This document shows positions 1 to 7,921 of a stretch of DNA of 15,382 nt, piece by piece (positions within the stretch are counted from its first letter, which is position 1; every line of letters starts with the position of its first letter). The stretch comes from JALOAF01 sp035446765. Its GTDB lineage: Bacteria; Patescibacteriota; Gracilibacteria; Absconditabacterales; Absconditicoccaceae. The stretch covers positions 1 through 15,382 of the forward strand of contig DAOTFU010000023.1 of NCBI GenBank assembly GCA_035446765.1. Direction: 5' to 3'. A model generated the notes under the pieces. That model was not told where the DNA came from, ran no database searches, and saw nothing but the letters and a program-made list of their open reading frames with translations. A program made the position numbers and the translations under genes.

Positions 1-1560
1 AATATCTTAGTGGATAAAGAATATGCATCTATCATAAAATGAGGCAACAATCTAATTGTTGTTTACATATCTGATGATCAACCATTTATTTCAAAAAAAA
101 TAGATTATTTCATATGTTTTGATGATTTTTCTATTACAAAAAACGAAAAAGTTTATGATCTACAAAATATTATAAATATCAAAGATTTTTCTAGTAAATA
201 TAAAAATGTACCAGCATTTGGATATTCTCTAAAAATATTATGATTAGATTTGAAAGAATGAGAAAAAGTATTAGAAAAATTCTTCCAATGAGATATTTTA
301 AAATCAAATATAGAATTACTGGAACAATGATATACAGATGTCATTTCGACCGGAGTGGAGAAATCTCTTGATTTATCTAAGAAGATTTGAGACCCAAAAA
401 CATTATTTCACTGAAATGAAATAATAGCAAAATGAGCGATGGAATCTGGATTAGATCGATACAGCGCATACCCAATGACTCCAGCTAGCACAATAATAGA
501 TGAAGTAGCAAAAGATCCAAGAGTTACTTTTTTCCAGTGAGAGGACGAAATAGCAGTTAGTATGTCTATGCTTTGAGCAAAATTTGCTGGAAAAAGAGCA
601 ATGTGTGGTACAAGTGGAGGATGATTTGCATTGATGACAGAATCTATTAGTTATTCAAACCAAGCGGAAATATGATGAGTATATGTTTTATCTCAAAGAG
701 ATGGACCAAGTACAGGAACACCAACATTTACAGGTCAATGAGATCTAGATTTTGCTTTACATGCAAGTTTTGGAGAGACCTACCCAATAGTATTAGCACC
801 ATCAGATTTTGAAACATGATATAATTTAATATGAAAAGCACTAAATTGGTCAGACACATACCAACATCCTGTAATTTATATTACAGATAAACAATTTAGT
901 GAATCATATTTATCTATAGATCAAAAAACACTAAAAGCAGCAAAAATAAATAGATGAGAACTTGCCCCCTTTATTTGAAAGGGGGATAGGGGGTTTGAAT
1001 TAAAAGATAAAGAATTTAAAAGATATCTAGATACTAAATCTGGAATATCTCCATATTCTATTGCATGAACAAAGGATGGTGAATTTATAGCCACATCTTA
1101 TGAACATGATGAATTTGGAGCTACAAACGAAGATCCAGAAATTAAAAAGAAAATGATAGAAAAAAGAGCTAGAAAACTAGAGACTTTTATAAAAAAAGAA
1201 TTCAATAAAGATTTTTATGGATATGAAATTATTAATCCTAAAGCAAAAAAATTCTTCATCACATTTGGATTTAATAAATATAATCTCCAATCTGTCATTA
1301 CGAGCGAAACGTGGCAATCTAAAGGTTACTGACTAATAGTGATTACTGTCTTACAACCATTAGATACTAGACTAAAACAACGATTATCAGACAATGAAAA
1401 AAATATAGAAGAACTGACTTTTGTAGAAATGAATCATTGATGAACATTTCAAAAACTAATCACAAACGAATGTAGTCTAAAATCAGATTCTCGAGAGAAA
1501 AAAATAAAAAATATTAGAAAATATACTCTTTACCCAATATTTAAAGAAGAAATTAATTAA
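1..1560 (+). CDS. korA: 2-oxoacid:ferredoxin oxidoreductase, alpha subunit with fused gamma domain (5' end missing)
   Basis: This subunit of a 2-oxoacid:ferredoxin oxidoreductase oxidatively decarboxylates a 2-oxoacid to an acyl-CoA and reduces ferredoxin. The frame is open from base 1 to TAA at 1558-1560 only if UGA is glycine, giving 519 residues in view. Residues 1 to about 130 match the end of a gamma domain fused in front of alpha. The alpha domain follows with YPMTPAS, a GTSGGG turn and the RDGPSTGTPTFTGQGDLD segment typical of the family. The start lies left of the window. Three translated repeat elements interrupt the protein near residues 113-123, 321-333 and 432-440. The beta subunit is encoded downstream at 1979, separated by a four-helix-bundle gene. 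Substrate choice (2-oxoglutarate, pyruvate or another acid) cannot be told from sequence; korA is the closest family name. Confidence 0.88.
340..368 (+). repeat. Interspersed repeat inside korA, type GTCATTTCGACCGGAGTGG
   Basis: This stretch is more GC-rich than its surroundings and matches from memory a short repeat scattered in many environmental bacterial genomes (GTCATTTCGACC...GGAGAAATCTC). It is translated here as VISTGVEKSL, at the join between the gamma and alpha domains of KorA, and keeps the frame open. Confidence 0.7.
962..997 (+). repeat. Palindromic repeat inside korA, CCCCCTTT/AAAGGGGG type
   Basis: Bases 965-972 and 978-985 form an 8-bp perfect stem around a 5-base loop, followed by a second G-run at 989-993. 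It is translated as LAPFIGKGDRGF. The frame contains a TGA within the loop, so the insertion stays open only with UGA as glycine. A related copy lies at 4789-4822 and is read in another frame. Confidence 0.75.
1294..1320 (+). repeat. Interspersed repeat inside korA, type GTCATTACGAGCGAAACGTGG
   Basis: This copy resembles the widespread GTCATTGCGAGCG...GCAATCT repeat known from many genomes. It is locally GC-rich and translated as VITSETWQS within the C-terminal part of KorA. It belongs to a different family from the two other elements in the same gene. Confidence 0.7.
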
Positions 1561-1590
1561 TTTACAATTCACAGTTTAAAATTTACAAAA
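1561..1590 (+). repeat. Left AT-rich flank of the four-helix-bundle cassette
   Basis: This stretch holds TTTACAATTC and AATTTACAAA motifs directly after the korA stop. The stretch after the next gene (1937-1971) holds the reverse-complement motifs AATTGTAAATTG. The two flanks are therefore imperfect inverted repeats around one small gene. Confidence 0.45.
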
Positions 1591-1594
1591 TAAA

Positions 1595-1936
1595 ATGATA
1601 AAACAAGATATACAAAAAAGAAGCTTAAAATTTTGAATAGAAATGGCTAAATACTATCTAAAACTTAAAGATAAAAAATATTATGAAATAGCCTCTCAAG
1701 TATTTAAAAGCTGAACAAATATATGAGCTAATATATCAGAAGCACAAAGCTGATCATCTAAAAAAGATTTTATAAACAAGATGAATATAGCTTTAAAAGA
1801 ATGAGAAGAAACACTATATTGGTTCGAAATATTAGAAAAATGATTCAATGAAAATATTAAAGATCTTCAAGATGAATGTAAAGAATTGGTTAAAATATTG
1901 GTTACTATAATTAAAAACACAAAAAATAACATGTAA
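1595..1936 (+). CDS. Four-helix-bundle protein (23S rRNA intervening-sequence protein family)
   Basis: This 113-residue protein belongs to the small four-helix-bundle family first found in intervening sequences of bacterial 23S rRNA genes. The motifs are an N-terminal helix, the central SGTNIGANISEA segment (residues about 39-50), DFINKMNIALKEG, and EILEKGF. The family folds as an antiparallel four-helix bundle and forms rings, but no enzymatic role is established. UGA codons fall at the expected glycines (SGTN, EGEE). It sits between korA and korB on the same strand and has no visible link to their function. AT-rich inverted motifs flank it, which suggests insertion as a cassette into the korAB operon. 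The ATG lies 34 bases after the korA stop, with no ribosome binding site in the A/T-rich leader. Confidence 0.85.
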
Positions 1937-1971
1937 CAAAATTGTAAATTGTGCATTTTAAATTGTAAATT
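1937..1971 (+). repeat. Right AT-rich flank of the four-helix-bundle cassette
   Basis: AATTGTAAATTG occurs here twice (about 1940-1951 and 1961-1971). It is the inverse of the motif at 1561-1590. This supports an inverted-repeat-bounded insertion between korA and korB. Confidence 0.45.
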
Positions 1972-1978
1972 GAATGAA

Positions 1979-2581
1979 ATGAGAAATAATCTAAATAAAT
2001 TCCAACGATGTCCATGATGCGGAAATTTCATTATCCATCTTGCCATCAAACAAGCACTCAAAGAATTAAATATTCCCACAGAAAAAACTGTAATAGTTTC
2101 ATGAATTTGATGTAGTGGGAAAATGAGTCAGTATATTGATTGATACTGAGCAGAAACACTTCATGGTAGAGGACTACCCTTTGCTACTGGTGTTAAACTA
2201 GCAAATGATGATTTAGTGGTAATCTCATATGCTTGAGACGGAGATTCTTATGGAATATGACTGTCTCATTTGTTACATTCATCTAGAAGAAATATAAATA
2301 TAGTCCATATAGTAGCAGATAACCAAAATTATGCTCTTACCACTGGTCAAGCATCTCCAACTACACCAGAAGATATAAAAACCACATCTACACCAGATTG
2401 AAATCAAATACAACCATTTGCTCCACTAAAACTTACAGAGTCTGCAGGTTGCAAATATAATATTCAAGTTTCAGACAAAGATCTAGCTTGACTCAAAAAA
2501 GCAATAATTGATTGAATAAAACATCAATGATTTTCACATATAAATGTACAGCAAACTTGCCCAAGTTTCAAAAAATGGTAA
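1979..2581 (+). CDS. korB: 2-oxoacid:ferredoxin oxidoreductase, beta subunit (short form)
   Basis: The beta subunit binds thiamine diphosphate and the [4Fe-4S] cluster of the oxidoreductase whose alpha subunit ends at 1560. The four cluster cysteines are visible at C11 and C14 (CPGCG), C45 (GIGCSG) and C194 (QTCPSF). The ThDP-Mg site is GDGDSYGIG (about residues 88-96) with a following N in DNQNYALTTGQ. About half of the glycines are written UGA, including those in CPGCG and GIGCSG. The protein has 200 residues, shorter than the roughly 270-300 usual for the family, and stops six residues after the last cysteine. The C-terminal extension is therefore missing, or a naturally short form is present. 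ATG at 1979 is the only start that gives the conserved N-terminus. Confidence 0.9.
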
Positions 2582-2642
2582 AATATAATTGATAATTGAT
2601 AGTGGATAGTTAAATTATCAAAAAAGTTATTATGTTTTAAAG

Positions 2643-2678
2643 AACTTTTAACTTGATAAACTTTTAACTTTTAACTCA
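2643..2678 (+). repeat. TTTTAAC heptamer repeat upstream of murA
   Basis: Copies of a 7-base unit (CTTTTAA / TTTTAAC) lie just before the murA start. The same unit recurs at 5930-5975 and 10540-10597, each time at a gene boundary. The 103-base korB-murA spacer shows no convincing promoter. Confidence 0.6.
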
Positions 2679-2684
2679 ATCAGA

Positions 2685-3917
2685 GTGTTCCAAATATCTT
2701 ACTCAAAAGGTCTAAGATGAGAAGTAGAGATTTCAGCAAGTAAAAATGCATCTTTACCAATAGTTGCAGCAAATTATATATTAGACAATCAAGTAAATTT
2801 AACCAACAAACCACAAATAGTAGATCTCAAAGTACTAGAAGAGATTTTTCAAGAATGAAAATCTAAATCAAAAGATTTTTTTGATTTAACAATGGAAAAA
2901 GCCACCAAAATCAGAACATCAATACTTTTGATACCGTACTGATTACACAAATACGGGTCAGTAAAATTTATAGGTAGTGGTTGATGTAATATATGAAAAA
3001 GACCTTTAGATACTTTTGATGATGCGTTAAACAAAGCCTGAATAACTATTAGCAACGATGAGTTTAAAGAGTATAAAGTTACAGGTAAACCAAAAAGAAA
3101 TATAATGTTACAGGAATTCTCAGTAACAGCTACAGAAGCTCTTATTACTTATTTAGCATTTCTTCCAGATATAGATTATACTATAAATATATACCAAGTA
3201 GCTACAGAGCCACATGTCAAAAATGTGATAGATTTCCTCAACAATGCTTGAGCTGATATTAATCTCAACATTGATCATTCAATTACTTTGAAACCATCCA
3301 AGATTAATATCAAAAATCCAGAATTTAAGATAATATCAGATTATATAGAAGCTGGTACTTATTTTGCTATTTGAGCATGAGCTGACGATACAGAAATCAC
3401 CTTAAAAAATGTAAATGTAGATGATTTATCATCTATGTACAATATAGCTGAAAAAATTGGAATAAATTTCAAAATAATAGACAAAAATACTATCACAGTA
3501 AACTCTTTTAATAAGGCAAATTACAAAGCTACAAAATTTGAAACAAGGATATTCCCATGATTTCCTACAGATCTACAATCAATATTTGGTACATTACTTA
3601 CACAAGCAAATTGAAGATCAAAAATATTTGAGACATTGTTTGAAGGTAGGTTCAGTTATCTCACAGAACTAGAAAATCTCTGAGCAGATATTGAAGTTCT
3701 CAATCCTCATCAAGTATTGATAATATGACCAACCAAATTAAGGTGAAATTATGTGACTTCTACAGATCTAAGAGGTGGAGGAGCTATGGTATTGGCTGGT
3801 ATTATGGCACAATGAACTACAAATATTATGAATGAAAATATTATACTTAGAGGATACGACCATATAGTAGAAAAACTAGAAAATATATGAGTTAATATAA
3901 AAAAAATAGATGACTAA
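2685..3917 (+). CDS. murA: UDP-N-acetylglucosamine 1-carboxyvinyltransferase
   Basis: MurA transfers enolpyruvate from PEP to UDP-GlcNAc, the first committed step of peptidoglycan synthesis in the cytoplasm. The 410-residue protein is near the usual family length. It shows GEVEISASKNASLPI with the active-site K20 and N21, GGCNIGKRPLD with the catalytic Cys at about 101 (the fosfomycin target), FPGFPTDLQS, and TDLRGGGAMVLAGIMAQG near the C-terminus. Many glycines are UGA. The start is taken as GTG at 2685 because TAA at 2649 closes the frame upstream and no ATG precedes the conserved N-terminus. The last 8 bases overlap the next gene (ATGACTAA), suggesting translational coupling. The Cys, not the fosfomycin-resistant Asp variant, is present. 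Confidence 0.93.
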
Positions 3918-4452
3918 ACTAATATTCGTCACATGAAATATAAATAAATTAAAAGAAGCAAAATCATTGTTGCAAGATTTTGATATTGAAAATGAAAAAA
4001 TAGATCTAATTGAAATACAATGAGACTCTGAAGAAATAGCTAGATATAAAATACAAACTGCATTTGATATTATCAAAAAACCTTGTTTTATTGAAGATAC
4101 CGCATTATTTTTTGAAGAACGAAAAAATAAATTACCTTGACCATATATCAAAGATTTTGCGACAAATATATGAATAAAAGAATTACCAAAACTATTAAAA
4201 CACAATTTCAATGCTACAGCTCAAACTACAATAGCTTATCATGACTGAAAAAACATACATATTTTCATATGACAAAAAAGGTGAAAAATGTTTACACATT
4301 GCGGTATAGATAAATTTACACGAGACCCAATATTTCAACCAGAATGATTAAATAAAACTTATGCAGAATTAACTCACAAAGAAAAAAACCAAATAAGTCA
4401 TAGATCAAAAGCATTTAAAAATTTTGAAAATTTTCTTAAAAATAATGAATAA
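3910..4452 (+). CDS. rdgB: XTP/dITP diphosphatase, Ham1/RdgB/ITPase family
   Basis: This enzyme hydrolyses non-canonical purine nucleotides (ITP, dITP, XTP) to monophosphates and keeps them out of DNA and RNA. The 180-residue protein shows VTGNINKLKEA (residues 7-17), EDTALFF with the acidic metal ligands (62-68), LPGPYIKDF (75-83), DPIFQPEG (139-146) and KNQISHRSKA (159-168). The EDT and LPGPYIK forms are closer to archaeal and eukaryotic ITPases than to E. coli RdgB. The ATG lies in the murA tail with an 8-base overlap, and the 3' end overlaps the next gene by 8 bases, so the three genes form a tight operon. No Shine-Dalgarno sequence is seen. Confidence 0.9.
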
Positions 4453-5152
4453 TTACAACAAACCATTTCAAATCACAGAAAATGTTGGAAACAACGTTTT
4501 TTGTTTTGATAAAATTTCAAATGCCAAACTATATGTGCCAAAATTAATAAAATGAGATCTCTCAGATGTTAAAATTTGAGAAAGTATAGCTTTTCGTGAA
4601 GAGAAAAATTGAAAAATTACAGAATACAAATGATTAAAGGATTTTGTACAAATAAAAAACAAAAATATCTATATTTTTGACAATCACAACCATGCACTAT
4701 ATTTTCGATACAAAGAATATTTGGAATGAAACATGAATAGAGGAGTTGAATTAATTCACATAGACCAACATACCGACATGAACAAATTACCCCCTTTATT
4801 AAAGGGGGGCAAAGGGGAGTCAAAAACATTAGATAGTGTTTTTAAAATAACAAACTACCACTGTAACGTCTGAAACTTTATCCAAACAGCAATACAAGAC
4901 TGACTAATCTCAAAAGTTCATCAAATCAACACAGAACACTCAATTCACAATTCACAATTCACAATTAACAATTATATACTAGATATTGACTTAGATTTTC
5001 GATCTCCAGAAATGAGTATCCAAGAATATGACAAAACTATAAAAATTACCAGAGAATTAATCCAAAATAGCAGAGTAGTAACTATAGCTACTTCACCATA
5101 TTTTCTAGATCAAAACTTAGCTATAAGAATACTAAAAGATTTATTAAAATAA
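4445..5152 (+). CDS. UPF0489 family protein with ureohydrolase-like metal motifs
   Basis: This 235-residue protein resembles the UPF0489 (C5orf22-like) family. Visible motifs are IFDNHNHALYF (77-87), HIDQHTDM (105-112), YILDIDLDF (177-185) and TIATSPYFLDQ (213-223). The D-x-H-x-D and D-x-D-x-D patterns match the metal ligands of the arginase/deacetylase fold, so a metal hydrolase role is likely; the substrate is unknown. From memory, some UPF0489 members act as peptide arginases, but no peptide biosynthesis gene is nearby. Two repeat elements are translated inside it, at residues about 114-126 and 166-177, both between metal motifs. The ATG overlaps the rdgB stop (ATGAATAA). TAA at 5150-5152 ends the gene, and no terminator is seen on this strand. 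Confidence 0.75.
4789..4822 (+). repeat. Palindromic repeat inside the UPF0489 gene, CCCCCTTT/AAAGGGGG type
   Basis: Bases 4790-4797 and 4801-4808 form an 8-bp stem with a 3-base loop, followed by a second G-rich run. It is translated as LPPLLKGGKGES. This is the same family as 962-997 but in another reading frame. Confidence 0.75.
4941..4974 (+). repeat. CAATTCA heptamer tandem repeat inside the UPF0489 gene
   Basis: Almost five 7-base units (CAATTCA, the last two ending in CAATTAA and CAATTA) are translated as SIHNSQFTINN, just before the DIDLDF metal motif. Three units make 21 bases, so gain or loss in threes keeps the frame. Confidence 0.8.
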
Positions 5153-5183
5153 AAAAATGCTCAAGAAGTTTTCTTCTCAAGCA
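5151..5183 (-). terminator. Intrinsic terminator of the gene at 5177-5821
   Basis: Read on the minus strand, TGCTTGAGAAG (5183-5173) pairs over its 11 bases with CTTCTTGAGCA (5168-5158), including two G-U pairs, around AAAA. Seven T follow (5157-5151). On the plus strand the same stem has two mismatches and no T-tract, so it acts in the minus direction. The gene's TGA (5179-5177) lies in the 5' arm. Confidence 0.75.
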
Positions 5184-5821
5184 TTGATAATGTCTTTATG
5201 GTTTAATCTAAGCACAAATCTAAAAAAAGATTTATACTGGTCTTTATAAGGTATATCTCCATTAAAAGACGGACTCCAAAATGTAATCACATCTTTAAAG
5301 AAGAAGCACTTAAAGCTTATTACTCGTAAACCATCAGAAATGAATACACGCATAGCTTTTATAAACAATTCTGTAGCATCCCACAATTCACAAAGCTGAT
5401 CAAATTCAATTTGAGAATCATACAAAACTACATCATTATTTACATCGACCTCCTTAGTCAATCCAGGCATATTAAGATACTTTACATGTACTTCAGCCCC
5501 AAGCTTTTCAATAAAATACTTTTCAAGTATAGTAAAGAAAAGTCTTTCAGACAAAAAGTTCATATAAAATCCAGGATTAGTCTTAACCATTTCAGCCTGA
5601 AATAGTTGACGATTTTTTTGAAAAACATCAGCTGCTTTCCTAAAACCATCAATACCATCTAATGAAAACTTATCAATAGTACCCAATTTTGGAAAGCCAA
5701 AAGGCTTTTCAAATGGTTGATATTTTTCTAAATTTTCATCAAATAAGTTAGAAAGAAGTAATTCTTGTATATACCTCAACCACATTAGAATATTTCCAAA
5801 TTTTTCTCTCTGTGATTTCAT
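5177..5821 (-). CDS. Hypothetical protein without UGA-glycine codons and with an apparent UGA stop
   Basis: I do not recognise the family of this 214-residue protein. It looks soluble and mainly helical, with aromatic-rich segments (FWSPSFNGDI near the end) and no signal peptide or membrane span. It has 10 glycines, all GGN, whereas korB nearby writes about half as UGA. The first in-frame stop is TGA at 5177, inside the terminator. If UGA is glycine the frame adds GEENFLSIFLF and reaches TAA at 5144, beyond the terminator T-tract. A promoter (-35 5869-5874, -10 5847-5852) overlaps the upstream ATG at 5848, so translation probably starts at ATG 5821, giving a leader near 17 bases. It may be a recent acquisition from a standard-code donor. 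Existence of the gene is well supported; its origin is inferred. Confidence 0.7.
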   Translation of the reverse strand: MKSQREKFGNILMWLRYIQELLLSNLFDENLEKYQPFEKPFGFPKLGTIDKFSLDGIDGFRKAADVFQKNRQLFQAEMVKTNPGFYMNFLSERLFFTILEKYFIEKLGAEVHVKYLNMPGLTKEVDVNNDVVLYDSQIEFDQLCELWDATELFIKAMRVFISDGLRVISFKCFFFKDVITFWSPSFNGDIPYKDQYKSFFRFVLRLNHKDIINA

Positions 5822-5846
5822 TTTTTTATTTTTTGATTTGATTCTC

Positions 5847-5874
5847 ATTATACTATTTTAATACAATAAGTCAA
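5847..5874 (-). promoter_or_regulatory. Sigma-70 type promoter of the gene at 5177-5821
   Basis: On the minus strand TTGACT (5874-5869), a 16-base spacer and TATAAT (5852-5847) form a near-consensus promoter. Transcription would begin near 5839, downstream of the ATG at 5848, so the ATG at 5821 is the likely start. Confidence 0.75.
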
Positions 5875-5889
5875 TGGGAATAAAATTAT

Positions 5890-5917
5890 AAAAAAAGAGG
5901 ACCATCACATCCTCTTC
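5890..5917 (-). terminator. Intrinsic terminator after gyrB
   Basis: On the minus strand GAAGAGGA (5917-5910) pairs with TCCTCTTT (5901-5894) around an 8-base loop, followed by a T-tract down to 5890. It separates gyrB from the promoter of the next gene, 16 bases further on. Confidence 0.75.
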
Positions 5918-5929
5918 GTATATCAAGAT

Positions 5930-5975
5930 TTAACTTTTAACTCTTGCCCCACATCGCGGTGGTTTAACTTTTAAC
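5930..5975. repeat. Composite repeat: two TTTAACTTTTAAC blocks around a small GC palindrome
   Basis: TTAACTTTTAAC blocks flank a GC-rich core, CTTGCCCCACATCGCGGTGG, whose CCAC/GTGG ends can pair. The core begins with CTTGCCCC, like the elements at 961-969 and 13356-13363. It lies between the gyrB stop and its terminator. Confidence 0.6.
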
Positions 5976-5979
5976 TATA

Positions 5980-7875
5980 CTATATATCCAAATCTTTTAC
6001 AGTCTTAGCGTGAGTAAGAATAAAATGTTTTCTGGCTTGCACATCTTCTCACATCAAGATCCTAAACAATCTATCTGCTTCCTCAGCATCTTCTACAGTG
6101 ATTTGATTTAGTCTTCTATTGTTTGGATCCATAGTTGTATCCCAAAGCTGATCTGCATTCATTTCTCAAAGACCTTTATATCTCTGTACTTCTACTTTCT
6201 CTAGATCAAAACCATGGTCTTTTGGAGTCTCATCTTCTCTGTAAATATATTTTTCTTCTTTTCATTGTTTAAATTTAAATATTGGAGGACATGCAGCATA
6301 CAAATGACCATTTTCTATCAAAGGTCTCATAAACCTAAAGAAAAATGTCAGAAGTAGTGTCCTAATATGAGCACCATCCACATCGGCATCTGTCATTATT
6401 ATTATCTTTTCATATCTAAGGCTTTCTTCATCAAAACTTTCTTTGATACCAGCTCATATAGCAGTGATCAGATTCTTTACCTCATTGTTTGCCATTATTT
6501 TTTGTATAGCAGCTTGTTCTGTATTCAATATTTTACCTCTAAGCGGTAATATCGCTTGAAAATAACTATCACGACCTTGTTTTGCACTTCCTCACGCAGA
6601 ATCCCCCTCCACTATGTACAATTCTGTTCATTCCATTCACTTTTTACCACAATCCGACAATTTACCGGGCAAAACTCCACCAGCTATTACATTTTTTCTA
6701 AGTACTGTCTCTTTGGCAAATTTTGCAGCCAATCTAGCTCTAGCAGCCAAATTAATTTTTTCAAATATTTTATCAAACTCTTCTTCGTTATTTCTAAATA
6801 CATCCATCAAATAATCATAAGTAATATTTTCTACTTCAGTCCTCACATACGCATTTCAAAGTCTACCTTTCGTTTGTCATTCAAATTGAGGTTCTGGTAT
6901 TTTTACATTAACTATAGCATAAAGACCATCAGTCACATCACTATATTGAAATTCTCATATTTTCTTGTCAATCTTATCTTTTTCTTTTCATATTTCATTA
7001 ATGGCTCTAAGTAGAGCTGATCTAAATCACAAAATATGCGTACCACCATCTTTAGTAGGTATATTGTTTACAAAAGACAATGTGTGATCATTTGAAGTAT
7101 TTACAAACTGAAATGTAATCTCAGCCAAACACTTATCTCATTCTTTATTTATATAGTGAGGAGACGACAATCTTGTTTGCTCACCCACCAAATTATCCAA
7201 CCAAGTCTTTATTCATCACTCAAAATAAAACCTTTGTTTATTGTTGTCTTTTTCATTTATCATGGTAAACGTAACACCTGGAGTCAGATAGGCAGCCTGT
7301 TTCATCCTAGCTACTTCTGTAGTATCATTAAATTCTATAGTATCAAAGATACTAGCATCAGGCATAAATTTTACAATAGTACCAGATTTATCTGTTTCTC
7401 ATACAATTTCCAACTCTCAAGTTGCTACTCATTTTTCATATCTCTGTTTGTGTATTTTCTCATTTTTGTGTACTTCTACTTCAAGTCGATCAGACAACGC
7501 ATTTACTACAGAAGCTCATACACCATGCAATCCACCAGAAACTTTATATACAGATTTATCAAACTTTCATCCAGCATGTAATACTGTAAAAACTGTTTCA
7601 AGAGCAGATTTACCTGTTTTTTCATGTTTATCTACAGGTATTCATCTACCATTGTCATAAACAGTCACAGAATTATCTTTGTGCAAAATAGTAGTAATAT
7701 GTGTACAAAAACCAGCTAAAGCTTCATCTACAGCATTATCAACTATTTCTTGTATCATATGATGTAATCATCTTACATCAGTAGATCAAATATACATACC
7801 AGGTCTCTGTCTTACTGGTTCCAATCACTCCAATACTTTAATATTTGAAGCATCATAATTTTTTGCAGAAGTCAT
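5980..7875 (-). CDS. gyrB: DNA gyrase (type IIA topoisomerase) subunit B
   Basis: This is the ATPase subunit of the type II topoisomerase that introduces negative supercoils or decatenates DNA. The 631 residues match GyrB/ParE proteins without the E. coli GyrB insertion. In order: EIVDNAVDEAL (GHKL N-box, 43-53), DNGRGIPV (74-81), SGGLHGVGASVVNALS (113-128), TOPRIM EGDSAGG (about 423-429), TDADVDGAHIRT (about 495-506) and QRYKGLGEMN. It ends in DLDI with TAG at 5982-5980, like GyrB. UGA codons fall at many conserved glycines. ParE cannot be excluded without gyrA/parC context. ATG at 7875 is chosen; ATG at 7884 would add three residues and follows a TAA directly. It lies 46 bases downstream of the sigma factor gene on the same strand, so the two are probably co-transcribed. 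Confidence 0.92.
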
Positions 7876-7921
7876 AAATCACATTTAACAATTTAAAAAA
7901 TCAAGTTATTTCACATCTAAA

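Noticed and set aside
1..1560. korA read as a pseudogene with many premature stops
   Set aside because: All interruptions are TGA at glycine positions, with no TAA or TAG, which is the signature of table 25.
5144..5176. Extension of the minus-strand gene to TAA at 5144
   Set aside because: The extension reads through the terminator stem and T-tract and ends beyond the expected transcript end. It is kept as an alternative in the findings rather than annotated.
6367..7660. Several plus-strand frames of 60-152 codons across the gyrB region
   Set aside because: They are antisense shadows of gyrB, with low-complexity Phe/Ser/Tyr-rich translations and no family motifs.
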